This document shows positions 8,602-16,728 of a stretch of 64,000 nt of DNA, in pieces; the first letter of the stretch is position 1; each line of letters begins with the position of its first letter. The stretch comes from Rhizobium sp. P40RR-XXII (GTDB lineage Bacteria > Pseudomonadota > Alphaproteobacteria > Rhizobiales > Rhizobiaceae). Where the stretch lies: NCBI RefSeq assembly GCF_012641405.1, contig NZ_JABAII010000006.1, forward strand, positions 310,001-374,000, read 5' to 3'. The notes under the pieces were generated by a model. It worked only from the letters and a program-made list of their open reading frames with translations. It was not told the DNA's origin and did no database searches. Made by a program: the position numbers and the translations under genes.

Positions 8602-9486
8602 TTACTGCGAGAACCGAAGCTCCGTCGGCGTCTTTCCACGATATCTCTTCATGGTGGTCGCCAAATGGCTCTGATCCGAAAACCCGGCCATGTAGGCGAT
8701 TTCCGCAATGGAGACTTCTCCTGCCGCGAGCAGCTCTTCCGCCATGTCGAGGCGTAGATTGACGAGATAGCGATGCGGCGGCATGCCGAACGTCTTGGCA
8801 AACCTCACGATGAAATGATTGGGAGAAATGCCGGCGACCGCAGCAAGCTCCGCGACGTGTACCTTTTCGGTAAAATGCTCGCGAAGATATTCCTGCACGC
8901 GTCGAGCGCTTTTGGCGGAAAGCCCGCCTTTTGGCGAAGGAAGCTGTTTCATGCGGCTTGTATAGGTGCGAAGCAGATGGGTGCTGAATAGCGTAACCAA
9001 TGAATCCAGATAGAGTTCATTTGAAATTGCTTTCCCGGTTAACTCGACAGAGATTCTCTGCGCTATGCCGAGGGCCACTGGATCGACGGTGCCGAAATCA
9101 GGCGACTGGAGTTCTACATTTCCAAGATCGAACTCCTGGAGCGCTAATTCGGACAGAACGTCAGGAGGAATGGCGACGACAAGATTTGTCCTGGTTTCCG
9201 GCCAGGCAAGAGTACTATCCACACCGGCGGGATTGACCACGAGACAGCCGACCGGTGCATCGTATTGCGTGATCCGGTCGCTGCCGAGAGAGGCTCGCAA
9301 GCCACGCGAGGGAGCCAATACGATTCCCACCGCATGCTCCTTTGCAATCCAGGTCTGCGATCCGGGATTGCGAACGGAGTTTATGACGCTCCCCCGCATG
9401 GAGGCCTTTCTCGGCCCCGCACTCTCAGGAATTATATCGAATACGTATCGATCGGCCCGCTCCCGGACCTCATCTGCAAGCTTCAT
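8602..9486 (-). CDS. AraC-family transcriptional regulator
   Basis: The 294-residue protein has an N-terminal ligand or oligomerisation part (about residues 1-185) and a C-terminal AraC DNA-binding domain with two helix-turn-helix units. The first is around VHVAELAAVAGISPNHFIVRFAKTFGMPPHRYL, and the second follows I-A-E-I-A-Y-M-A-G-F-S-D-Q-S-H-L, the best-conserved family signature. The N-terminal half resembles the cupin-like part of AraC_binding_2-type regulators, though weakly. It lies upstream of the adhesin operon on the same strand, separated by 304 bases. Control of that operon is plausible but not shown. Confidence 0.92.
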   Translation of the reverse strand: MKLADEVRERADRYVFDIIPESAGPRKASMRGSVINSVRNPGSQTWIAKEHAVGIVLAPSRGLRASLGSDRITQYDAPVGCLVVNPAGVDSTLAWPETRTNLVVAIPPDVLSELALQEFDLGNVELQSPDFGTVDPVALGIAQRISVELTGKAISNELYLDSLVTLFSTHLLRTYTSRMKQLPSPKGGLSAKSARRVQEYLREHFTEKVHVAELAAVAGISPNHFIVRFAKTFGMPPHRYLVNLRLDMAEELLAAGEVSIAEIAYMAGFSDQSHLATTMKRYRGKTPTELRFSQ

Positions 9487-9788
9487 TCAGCATCGCCCCG
9501 CCGCGACGAAATCACGTAAGCATGAGCAAACGGCCGAGATGACAATCCCTGATTGAAATCTCTATTTCCCAACACCGTCTGCTCAAGCTATCCCAAGTCA
9601 GTCTATAGCGCGGGATTAAATAGTATAAATCACTGAGTTTTGAAGGGGAAATATTCACATAGTAAAGAAAGAATAAGCCGCTATGGCGCATCACTTATTA
9701 GTCAGATCGAATGGATCCACCACAATTCAACAGCTGGCTGTTTTTGGGCTATATCTTTTTCGCGCCGGGGTGGAAACCGATCATCGAA
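9487..9788. other. AT-rich intergenic region
   Basis: These 302 bases upstream of the AraC gene are AT-rich, consistent with a promoter region. I see no gene, repeat or clear hairpin in it. Confidence 0.5.
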
Positions 9789-10007
9789 CTATTGCGGCGG
9801 CTGACGATCGCCTCGGCGCTTTTCATATAGATCCCATGCAACATCCGCCATCGCCAGAAGGACATCTTTCTCGTTCCATCCAGCTGCAACTGCGGCTCGG
9901 ACGATATCGCGGACGATGGGCTGCAATTGGCGTTGGCACTCGTTTGAAATGTCCTCAGAGCCGTTCCCTTGAGGTGGCTCGCTGAAATTGAATTCGACCA
10001 TTACCAT
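9789..10007 (-). CDS. Small hypothetical protein (72 residues)
   Basis: I do not recognise a named family. The product has an amphipathic helical pattern (VRDIVRAAVAAGWNEKDVLLAMADVAWDLYEK) that looks like genuine protein, without signal peptide or membrane helix. Possible starts are the ATG at 10007, an ATG two codons later, or a GTG at 10013; none has a strong ribosome-binding site. An overlapping frame on the other strand (9683-9985) has no such quality. It stands alone between AT-rich gaps. Confidence 0.5.
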   Translation of the reverse strand: MVMVEFNFSEPPQGNGSEDISNECQRQLQPIVRDIVRAAVAAGWNEKDVLLAMADVAWDLYEKRRGDRQPPQ

Positions 10008-10373
10008 TCTCACGGGACTACTATATGTCAGCTAGCACATTCCTAATGTAAAATAAATCCGGAAGAACGTATAAAGTGTTCGCAGGCTAGTCCCCAATCA
10101 CATTACCGCTCTGCTGCGATCAATCCAGCCTTGATCACGACAACCGGTATCATATCACCAGGTAACTCAGCGGTTGTCCTGCAATATTTACCAGAAAAGT
10201 TGGAACTATTCTATTATTGGGATAGCATCGTGGCACAAGACGCAGCAGCATGTACCTGATTGGTGAATTACCGAAGCCGATCGGAAAGCAAAAATTTTCA
10301 CGCGTGAATTTCGACACAGTCGCCGGCCGAAACATCGGCAAATCGCATCTGATTCGTTGTCACAATGAGCGAG
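10008..10373. other. AT-rich intergenic region
   Basis: These 366 bases lie between the LysR gene and the small gene downstream, both on the minus strand. Short frames exist on both strands but none looks like protein. I see no RNA gene or hairpin that I can support. Confidence 0.5.
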
Positions 10374-11306
10374 CTAACTCCCCGATTGCGAGCGCTTTAT
10401 GCCGGGGATGCGCGGCAGCTGCTCGGCCAAAAATTCAACCAGCAATCTCACACGTGCAATATCGGTCCGCTCAGGCGCAATAAGCATGTTCAACGGCACG
10501 GCTGGTGGCGAGAAGTCGGGCAGGACCGTTTCGAGGCGACCGTCCGCGAGAAGGTCGTCAACCAGCCAGATATGGGCCGGCCCAAGGCCGCGAGCTGCCG
10601 CAAAGGCTTCGCGCGCCGCGAGTCCGTGATCAACCTCCAGCCGGCCGCCGAACGGCACGACGTACCGTTTATCCCCCGCCCCTTCGAGCACGAGATCTTC
10701 ACTTCCGGCGACGTTCGACATACGCACGCCCTCAAGATTCCTGAGTTCCTCGGGGGTCGTCGGCCGACCATGTCTTTCCAGATAGGCGGGAGAAGCGACG
10801 AGAACACGCTGGCTTTGGCCGATCGCTCGCAGCTTCATTGAACTGTCGGCGAGCGGGCCGAGGCGCAGCGCAATATCCACCCCCTCGCGAACGAGATCAA
10901 CGCGCTCGTCGGTCAGGCTGAGATCGACCACGATCTCAGGGTGGCGGTCCTGAAAGGCGAAGATCAACCGGCTGACATGCCTGACCCCGAGCGCCGCCGT
11001 ACAGGAAATGCGAACCGTGCCGGCATAGGCGCCCTGCGCTGTTCGCACTTCATCGGTCGCCTGTTCCACAAGGCGCAAGATTTGAAGGGCGTTGGCATAA
11101 TAGCGACTGCCTTCCTCGGTCAGTGCGACCCGGCGGGTCGTGCGGCTCAGCAGGTTCACGCCCAAGGCTTCCTCAAGCTCGCGCACATGCCTCGTGATGC
11201 TCGACTGGCCGACGTTCAGCTCGCGTGCCACGACCGAGAGATTGCCGCGCTCTGCGACACGAACAAAGGTGCGGATCCGCTCGAGTGTGATATCAGATCT
11301 ATCCAT
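10374..11306 (-). CDS. LysR-family transcriptional regulator
   Basis: The 310-residue product has full LysR length. The N-terminal winged helix-turn-helix runs about residues 6-64 (LERIRTFVRVAERGNLSVVA, then S-S-I-T-R-H-V-R-E-L-E-E-A-L-G and RTTRRVALTEEG). The C-terminal effector-binding domain begins near GTVRISC. It is divergent from the NAD(P)H oxidoreductase at 11402 across 95 bases, the classic arrangement in which a LysR protein controls its neighbour and itself. The inducer is not predictable from the sequence; a quinone or other electrophile would fit the neighbour. Confidence 0.93.
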   Translation of the reverse strand: MDRSDITLERIRTFVRVAERGNLSVVARELNVGQSSITRHVRELEEALGVNLLSRTTRRVALTEEGSRYYANALQILRLVEQATDEVRTAQGAYAGTVRISCTAALGVRHVSRLIFAFQDRHPEIVVDLSLTDERVDLVREGVDIALRLGPLADSSMKLRAIGQSQRVLVASPAYLERHGRPTTPEELRNLEGVRMSNVAGSEDLVLEGAGDKRYVVPFGGRLEVDHGLAAREAFAAARGLGPAHIWLVDDLLADGRLETVLPDFSPPAVPLNMLIAPERTDIARVRLLVEFLAEQLPRIPGIKRSQSGS

Positions 11307-11319
11307 TATTCGGAATTAT
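11305..11319. promoter_or_regulatory. Near-palindrome with a LysR-type T-N11-A core
   Basis: ATTATTCGGAATTAT is a 15-bp near-perfect palindrome (one mismatched pair around the central base) containing T-N11-A. It overlaps the start codon of the LysR gene, so it would suit autorepression. Confidence 0.4.
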
Positions 11320-11401
11320 CTTATCCATACCCTCCATATAACGCATCAGTCTGGCGTGGTCTATCTTGGGTGAAACTATCGCAAACAAGCAGGTGCATGC
11401 C

Positions 11402-12238
11402 ATGAATGTACTCATCGTCTTCGCCCACCCCGAACCGAAATCACTTTCGGCATCGCTTCGCGATGTCGCCGTCCAGGAACTGGAGGCAGCCGGACATACG
11501 GTTCAGGTTTCCGACCTCTATGCCATGCGGTGGAAATCCGAGATCGATCGCGCCGACTTTCCTTCCTTGTCCCCCGACGAACGACTCCTGCCTGTCGCGG
11601 CCTCCAAACATGCTTTCGACAGCGACATGCTGACGGACGGTGTCAAAACAGAGATCGAGAAGCTTCTCTGGGCTGATACATTGATCCTGCAGTTTCCTCT
11701 CTGGTGGTTTACCATGCCCGCCATCTTGAAGGGCTGGGTCGATCGCGTGTTCGCATACGGCTTTGCCTATGGCGTCGGCGAACACAGCGACAAGCGCTGG
11801 GGTGATCGCTATGGCGAAGGAACCCTGGTTGGCAAACGTGCCATGTTGATCGTCACCGCCGGCGGCTGGGAGGAACATTATTCGCCCCGCGGCATTAACG
11901 ATCCCATCGATGACCTGCTGTTCCCGATCAACCACGGCATCCTTTACTATCCGGGCTACGACGTGCTGCCGCCCTTCGTGACCTACAGCACCGATCGCTT
12001 CGATGAGCAACGCTTTGAAGCCGCCGCCGAAATCCTGCGCAACCGGATGCGAACCCTTGAAACAACGCGTCCTATTCCTTACCGGCGCCAGAATGGCGGC
12101 GATTATCATATCCCAACCATGCAACTCCGCGCGGCGTTGGGCGATCCAGGAACATCAGGTTTTGCGCTTCACCTCAAAGAGGCCGCGGACGCAGATATGG
12201 GTTTCCAGCATTCTGGACAGATGCTTGCGCGTCGGTGA
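11402..12238 (+). CDS. NAD(P)H dehydrogenase (quinone)-type flavoprotein
   Basis: A flavodoxin-fold NAD(P)H oxidoreductase of the NQO1/MdaB type, predicted to reduce quinones or related compounds by two electrons with bound FAD or FMN in the cytoplasm. It starts with MNVLIVFAHPEPKSLSAS, the family's first strand and phosphate loop, and contains L-Q-F-P-L-W-W-F-T-M-P-A-I-L-K-G-W-V-D-R-V and the T-A-G-G loop. The ATG at 11402 is chosen over 11366 because the fold begins there. The 278 residues exceed MdaB-type proteins (about 200), the extra part being C-terminal. Probable target of the divergent LysR regulator. Confidence 0.92.
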   Translation: MNVLIVFAHPEPKSLSASLRDVAVQELEAAGHTVQVSDLYAMRWKSEIDRADFPSLSPDERLLPVAASKHAFDSDMLTDGVKTEIEKLLWADTLILQFPLWWFTMPAILKGWVDRVFAYGFAYGVGEHSDKRWGDRYGEGTLVGKRAMLIVTAGGWEEHYSPRGINDPIDDLLFPINHGILYYPGYDVLPPFVTYSTDRFDEQRFEAAAEILRNRMRTLETTRPIPYRRQNGGDYHIPTMQLRAALGDPGTSGFALHLKEAADADMGFQHSGQMLARR

Positions 12239-12291
12239 TCTCGACCACCGACGCGCATAGGAAAGCGCCGTCCTTCGATGTCAGGGGGCGC

Positions 12292-12305
12292 CGCCGATAT
12301 CGGCG
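12292..12305. repeat. Perfect 14-bp palindrome
   Basis: CGCCGATATCGGCG is a perfect palindrome 54 bases after the flavoprotein stop. It could be part of a weak terminator or a protein-binding site; no T-tract follows. Confidence 0.3.
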
Positions 12306-12308
12306 TGA

Positions 12309-12570
12309 AGAGAAAAGGAGATCGTCAAGGAAACGGCAGATTGGAAATTTTCCTATGCGGAGCTTGAAGAAAACGACGCCGCTCTGAAGCTGCAGGATTG
12401 GCTTGAAAAGATCGCCAAATTCGACTTCTATGGCGCTCCTCTCGCAGCCGAAACGCAATAGCGGACGAAGAACTTGCGAGACGTTACTTGACATCTTCGT
12501 CAAGCGGGTCTTCGAGACGCATGAGGAGACACGAAACAGCACCGCCGAGCCCACGGAGACGAAGGACTGA
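12309..12570 (+). pseudogene. Degraded coding stretch upstream of the cation transporter
   Basis: There is no complete gene here, but two frames look protein-like. From 12309 one frame reads to a TAG at 12459-12461 and encodes a helical stretch (ADWKFSYAELEENDAALKLQ, then DWLEKIAKFDFYG) without ATG, GTG or TTG start. A second frame then reads LDIFVKRVFETHEETRNS and ends at a TGA (12568-12570) that overlaps the next start codon. The two may be remnants of one gene broken by frameshift and loss of its 5' end, or chance. I cannot name the parent family. Confidence 0.3.
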
Positions 12571-13169
12571 TGATGATCTCGCGCACGGGAGAAGGCCTGA
12601 AACGCACCGTCATCTATGTGGCACTTCTCAATCTCGGCTATTTCGGCGTTGAATTCCTCGTGGCGCTGTCGATCGGCTCGGTCTCTCTATTGGCCGACAG
12701 TGTCGACTTTCTTGAAGACGCCTCCGTCAATCTGCTGATCGCCATCGCGCTCGGCTGGAGCGCCCGCAATCGTGCCCGCCTCGGCATGGCGCTCGCCGGC
12801 ATATTGCTGGTTCCGGGGCTCGCCACAGTGTGGACTGCCTGGCAGAAGTTCATGACGCCCGTCGCACCCGATCCGGTGTCGCTGACATTGACGGGCTTGG
12901 GCGCGCTTGTCGTCAATCTTTCCTGCGCGGTGATGCTTACCCGCTACCGTCACCATGGCGGCAGCCTTACGCGCGCGGCGTTTCTGTCCGCCCGTAACGA
13001 TGCTTTTGCGAACATCGCCATCATTGCCGCAGGTCTTGTGACCGCCATTCTCTGGCACTCCGCCTGGCCTGACCTCATCGTCGGGCTGGCGATCGCCGCG
13101 ATGAACGCCGACGCCGCCCGCGAGGTGTGGAGTGCTGCACGCAACGAGCACCAAACCGCCCAGCCGTAG
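12570..13169 (+). CDS. Short cation-efflux (CDF-like) membrane protein
   Basis: Probable inner-membrane divalent-cation exporter of the cation diffusion facilitator type. Five or six hydrophobic segments are visible. The metal-site patterns are A-D-S-V-D-F-L-E-D in the second helix and S-A-R-N-D-A-F-A-N-I in a later helix, equivalent to the paired Asp/His motifs of the family. At 199 residues it lacks the cytoplasmic C-terminal domain of typical members (about 300), matching the short cation-transporter group. A second ATG follows at once (12573), and an A/G-rich stretch (GAAGGA) precedes both. The metal is unknown. Confidence 0.8.
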   Translation: MMISRTGEGLKRTVIYVALLNLGYFGVEFLVALSIGSVSLLADSVDFLEDASVNLLIAIALGWSARNRARLGMALAGILLVPGLATVWTAWQKFMTPVAPDPVSLTLTGLGALVVNLSCAVMLTRYRHHGGSLTRAAFLSARNDAFANIAIIAAGLVTAILWHSAWPDLIVGLAIAAMNADAAREVWSAARNEHQTAQP

Positions 13170-13200
13170 ACATTCGCCCACACCTCAGCCACGTCAATCG

Positions 13201-13491
13201 ATGAAGTCAGAAGCCAAAAAAACCGGTCGCCTCTCTTCCAAGAATGATCAGATGCTGCGATCCATTGCAACGTACCTCAAGAAGAGCTGGCCGTTTCTAG
13301 TGCCAGCAATGCTTATCATTCTCGTGATCGTCGCTTACGAGATGGGCGAGATGCTGGAAAAGAACCATCGCGCGCTGATGGACAACGTCCGCTATGCGAT
13401 CGCCGCCTTCTTACTCTTCGTTTCGGTCTATTTCATCGCATTACTTGTGCGGACGATCTGGACGATGGCACACGATAAGGACGATCAATAA
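13201..13491 (+). CDS. Small two-helix membrane protein, function unknown
   Basis: I do not recognise the family. The 96-residue protein has a basic N-terminus, then two hydrophobic helices (FLVPAMLIILVIVAYEMG and AIAAFLLFVSVYFIALLV). The frame is open to 13132, overlapping the cation-efflux gene; I choose the ATG at 13201, just after it, although no strong ribosome-binding site is visible. The last seven bases overlap the end of the convergent acyltransferase gene. Transcription with the upstream cation transporter is likely. Confidence 0.6.
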   Translation: MKSEAKKTGRLSSKNDQMLRSIATYLKKSWPFLVPAMLIILVIVAYEMGEMLEKNHRALMDNVRYAIAAFLLFVSVYFIALLVRTIWTMAHDKDDQ

Positions 13492-15629
13492 CGGGCGTCG
13501 ATCCCGGGGCTGGTCGTTGTCAATGCTCCACGAAGTTCCGACAGAGCCGGAACATAGAGCGGACTCAGGGTCGTCGCGAAAGTCGCCGCGAGATGATCGG
13601 CGTCTTTGTAGAGCGGCAGGCCGTTTCGCACTGCATCGCAACGGCCGTTGCCGCAGATGGAAGGCAGCGGATCGATGATCGTCGCGCCGTATTTTGCGGC
13701 AAGACGGCTCAGGATTGCATGCGAGAGCGCTTGCCGCTTCTCGACATAGTCCAATGGCGGCGCCACATCCGTCGACGTACCCTGTATCATCGCCTTGGCG
13801 ACGGCCTCCGGCATATAGCGCCCCATCTCGGGAACATCCGAAACCAAAACGACCCTGGTTCCCTGCCTGGTCAAATCAGCCAGTAGACTATCTAGCGTTT
13901 GGACGATCGAAGCGGATCGATCCTCCAGCGGCGGCGGCACCGATGGATCGAAATACGGCCCCTCGTTCGGCATTTCGGTGTCATGAACATATTTGGGCCA
14001 ATAGCCGACCAGGAAGACCAGGGGAACGTGCCGTGACACGATCAGGTCGCGCACGGCTCCATTGAACTTGCCGCAGCGCTCGCTATCGCCGCGCGCCGTG
14101 AGCTGAACTCCGGGCAACGGCGGACACGAAGCATGTCCCGCGAACAGACCGGTGATGCCGACCTGGGTCGCGGCGGCATCAATGGCCGGAGCCATGGCCC
14201 CGGAATGGGAATCTCCCCATACGACGAAGGATGGCTTGCTCGAGCCATCCGGGCCAATCAGACAAAGCTTGCCAGCGCGAATATCTGCCACGGTGGGGCC
14301 CGTCGTATCCGAATCGGCGAAGCATGGCGGCAGGCTGAAACGGCTCTGATCGTAGGTGGAAGCATAGACCTTCCGCACATTCGACGACAGCCGATCCGGC
14401 ACGCCGCCGTGGTGAGCGACATAGTCTCCAAGCCCGATAGCGACAATCACGACCGTCACCGCCCCGGCAAAGAGCGGCATGCGCTTCACGAGGCTGACGC
14501 GCCCACGAAACGGCTGTTCGATGAAGCGCCATGAGAGGACGGCGGCGGCAAGCGACGCTGCAACGATCACACCACCTTGCGGCAGAGAAAGCTCCCGTCC
14601 GGTCATCTCGCGGCTGAAGACAATAATCGGCCAATGCCACAGATAAAGGGAATAGGAAATCAGCCCTATGAAGGTCATCGGTCTGGATCGCAAAAGGCGG
14701 CTCGCCGGTCCCCACTCATCGCGCGCATGGATAATCAGTGCTGCGCCAAGGCAGGGTAGCAGTGCCGCCGGGCCGGGAAACAGAGTCTTGTCGCTGAACC
14801 CGAATATGGCAACGGCGATAAGAAGGACGCCCGCAGCGGCCAATCCCGCCCGCATTTCAGGCCGTTTCGGCATCGGAATGACACCGAAGGCTAACAGCGC
14901 TCCAAGAAGGAGCTCCCAGGCGCGGAATTGAAGCAGATAGAATGCCTCGGCTTGAGACTGGAACAACGTCCATGTGCTTGCCCCAAATGAAATAAGCAGC
15001 AATCCCGCCAAAATTAGCGCGGCGTGCCGCCGGGCAAACCGGCTGACGACCATCAGTAGCAGCGGGAACAGGATATAAAACTGCTCTTCGACAGCAAGCG
15101 ACCAGGTGTGCAGCAGCGGCTTCATCTGCGCGCCGATGTCGAAGTAACCACTTTCCTTCTCGAACTGGATATTCGACGTAAACAGGGCGGCCGCCTTCAG
15201 GCTGCGCGCGAAATAGGCAAACTCGGCCGGCATGAGCAAAAACCACGCCGCTATGAAAGAGGCCACCAGGACCGCAAACAGCGCCGGGAAAATTCGGCGG
15301 ATGCGGCGCTCATAAAACCGCACCAGACTGAATTCGCCTCGAGCGATCTCGTTCGAAATCAGCGACGCCATCAGGAAGCCCGAGATGACGAAGAATACGT
15401 CGACGCCGACGAAACCGCCCCTGAAACCGGGAATGCCGGCATGATAGAGAACGACCGGAATGATCGCTAGAGCTCGAAGGCCATCAATATCGCGACGATA
15501 AGTGAGGCTGCTGGGTCCATATCCATGGACAGGCGCTAGAGAAGATGAGCGCCTAAGAACAAGATTCAAAATCAACTCTCCAAGTCTGACAATATCCGCA
15601 TAGAGCCGCAACGTGTCAGTTTTTAGCAA
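13485..15629 (-). CDS. Acyltransferase-3 / SGNH fusion protein (OafA type)
   Basis: A predicted inner-membrane O-acetyltransferase that modifies a surface polysaccharide or lipopolysaccharide sugar. The N-terminal part (about residues 45-390) is an acyltransferase-3 domain with about ten membrane helices: R-R-D-I-D-G-L-R-A-L-A-I-I-P-V near its start, then GFVGVDVFFVISGF and RRIRRIFPAL. The C-terminal SGNH hydrolase-like domain has G-D-S-H-S near residue 471 and a D-x-D-H-L near the end, the likely catalytic Ser and Asp/His. At 714 residues this is a usual length for the fusion. Its target is not evident, as no glycan genes adjoin it. Confidence 0.92.
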   Translation of the reverse strand: MLKTDTLRLYADIVRLGELILNLVLRRSSSLAPVHGYGPSSLTYRRDIDGLRALAIIPVVLYHAGIPGFRGGFVGVDVFFVISGFLMASLISNEIARGEFSLVRFYERRIRRIFPALFAVLVASFIAAWFLLMPAEFAYFARSLKAAALFTSNIQFEKESGYFDIGAQMKPLLHTWSLAVEEQFYILFPLLLMVVSRFARRHAALILAGLLLISFGASTWTLFQSQAEAFYLLQFRAWELLLGALLAFGVIPMPKRPEMRAGLAAAGVLLIAVAIFGFSDKTLFPGPAALLPCLGAALIIHARDEWGPASRLLRSRPMTFIGLISYSLYLWHWPIIVFSREMTGRELSLPQGGVIVAASLAAAVLSWRFIEQPFRGRVSLVKRMPLFAGAVTVVIVAIGLGDYVAHHGGVPDRLSSNVRKVYASTYDQSRFSLPPCFADSDTTGPTVADIRAGKLCLIGPDGSSKPSFVVWGDSHSGAMAPAIDAAATQVGITGLFAGHASCPPLPGVQLTARGDSERCGKFNGAVRDLIVSRHVPLVFLVGYWPKYVHDTEMPNEGPYFDPSVPPPLEDRSASIVQTLDSLLADLTRQGTRVVLVSDVPEMGRYMPEAVAKAMIQGTSTDVAPPLDYVEKRQALSHAILSRLAAKYGATIIDPLPSICGNGRCDAVRNGLPLYKDADHLAATFATTLSPLYVPALSELRGALTTTSPGIDARY

Positions 15630-15764
15630 ATAGCCCTATGAACTGACGTAAAGCTGAAAACCTCGCCTTCCACAGTCGGCGCAAGGGTTCGCAGATGGCC
15701 CGGTCACCGGCCAAAACTGCCAACGGCCCGCGTCGGGCGATCAAAAAAGATTTTCGGGAACCTT

Positions 15765-15793
15765 TTGACGCAAACCGCATCCAATGGCTGTTT
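15765..15793 (+). promoter_or_regulatory. Possible housekeeping promoter before the DUF4142 gene
   Basis: TTGACG (15765-15770) and CTGTTT (15788-15793) are 17 bases apart, matching the rhizobial housekeeping pattern (TTGAC and CTATAT-like) moderately. A GGAAC just upstream (15757) has no matching CGTT at the right distance, so I do not call an EcfG promoter here. Confidence 0.3.
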
Positions 15794-15842
15794 CGGATGC
15801 CAGAGGCGTCAGGAATTTTTCTCTAAAGGATAGGAGAGCAAC

Positions 15843-16361
15843 ATGTTCAAGGGCCTTCTCACGGCAACGGCGATTGCGGTGTCACTTGCGACTGCGTCAT
15901 ACGCCGCCGACAAGCCGACCGATCCGCAAATCGCCCATATCGCCTATACAGCCGGCGAGATCGACATCGCCGCGGCCAAGCAGGCTCTGAAGATGAGCAA
16001 GAACGCAGAGGTTCGGGACTTCGCCAAGACCATGGAGCGCGACCACGCATCTGTGAACCAACAGGCGCTCGCCCTGCTCAAGAAGCTGAAGGTCAAGCCG
16101 GAAGACAACGACACCAGCAAATCGCTGTCATCTGCCGCCAAGGCGGAATTGGCGAAGCTTTCCAAGCTTCACGGCGCCGCCTTCGACAAGGCCTATGTCG
16201 ACAACGAAGTCGCGTATCACAAGCAGGTCAACGGTGCGCTTGAGACGCTGCTGATTCCCTCGGCTCAGAACGCCGAACTGAAATCACTGCTGCAGACGGG
16301 CCTGACGCTCTTCAAAGAGCACCAGATGCACGCCGAGCACCTTGCATCGACGGTCAAGTAG
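15843..16361 (+). CDS. DUF4142-domain exported protein
   Basis: A ferritin-like helical-bundle protein of the DUF4142 family, 172 residues, exported to the periplasm. The signal peptide is MFKGLLTATAIAVSLATASYA. The domain then shows the family pattern: D-I-A-A-A-K-Q-A-L near its start, E-V-R-D-F-A-K-T-M-E-R-D-H around residues 56-68, and paired helices to the end (H-Q-M-H-A-E-H). The function is not established. A good ribosome-binding site (GGAGAG) precedes the ATG. It lies 7 bases before a cupredoxin and upstream of an ECF sigma factor, a set that suggests envelope or oxidative stress. Confidence 0.88.
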   Translation: MFKGLLTATAIAVSLATASYAADKPTDPQIAHIAYTAGEIDIAAAKQALKMSKNAEVRDFAKTMERDHASVNQQALALLKKLKVKPEDNDTSKSLSSAAKAELAKLSKLHGAAFDKAYVDNEVAYHKQVNGALETLLIPSAQNAELKSLLQTGLTLFKEHQMHAEHLASTVK

Positions 16362-16368
16362 GTTCGCC

Positions 16369-16692
16369 ATGCGTCCCCTCCTTCGCATTCTTGCGGCGTT
16401 AGCGTTCGTCGGGTTCGCGGTTGGAAGTCCCGCGAGCGCGGCGGCGGCCAACCGCGAAATCATCATCGCCAAGATGCAATTCGGCGCAGTGCCGACATTG
16501 CATGCCGGCGACGTGATCACTTGGCGCAATGATGATATATTCCACCATACCGCAACCGCACGCGACAAGAGCTTCGATATCGATCTTCCGCCGAAATCGG
16601 AACGGCGCATCACGGTCAAACAGGCGGGAAAGGTGGATTTCTACTGCCGCTTTCACCCGATGATGACGGGCACGCTTGATATCAAGCCATAG
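16369..16692 (+). CDS. Cupredoxin (plastocyanin/amicyanin-like copper protein)
   Basis: A small periplasmic blue-copper-type protein of 107 residues. A signal peptide (LAALAFVGFAVGSPASA) is followed by one cupredoxin domain. Probable copper ligands are the His of F-H-H-T-A-T in the middle and the C-x3-H-x2-M cluster (Y-C-R-F-H-P-M-M) near the end, the usual type 1 set. It may carry electrons or bind copper. The frame is open from 16342, overlapping the previous gene; the ATG at 16369 gives a clean signal peptide and a 7-base gap. Co-transcribed with the DUF4142 gene and the sigma factor. Confidence 0.9.
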   Translation: MRPLLRILAALAFVGFAVGSPASAAAANREIIIAKMQFGAVPTLHAGDVITWRNDDIFHHTATARDKSFDIDLPPKSERRITVKQAGKVDFYCRFHPMMTGTLDIKP

Positions 16693-16728
16693 GCTGAGCA
16701 ACGGTTGCTTACGCAAGTTGGAGCGATC

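Noticed and set aside
8290..8757. A 155-residue plus-strand frame in the adhesin promoter region
   Set aside because: It overlaps the end of the AraC gene on the opposite strand and reads through AT-rich repeats; no protein-like pattern.
9683..9985. A plus-strand frame opposite the small gene at 9789
   Set aside because: The minus-strand frame has a much better protein-like helical pattern; this one has none.
15757..15782. GGAAC before the DUF4142 gene as an EcfG promoter
   Set aside because: No CGTT or TT lies at the required 16-19-base distance, so it fails the pattern.
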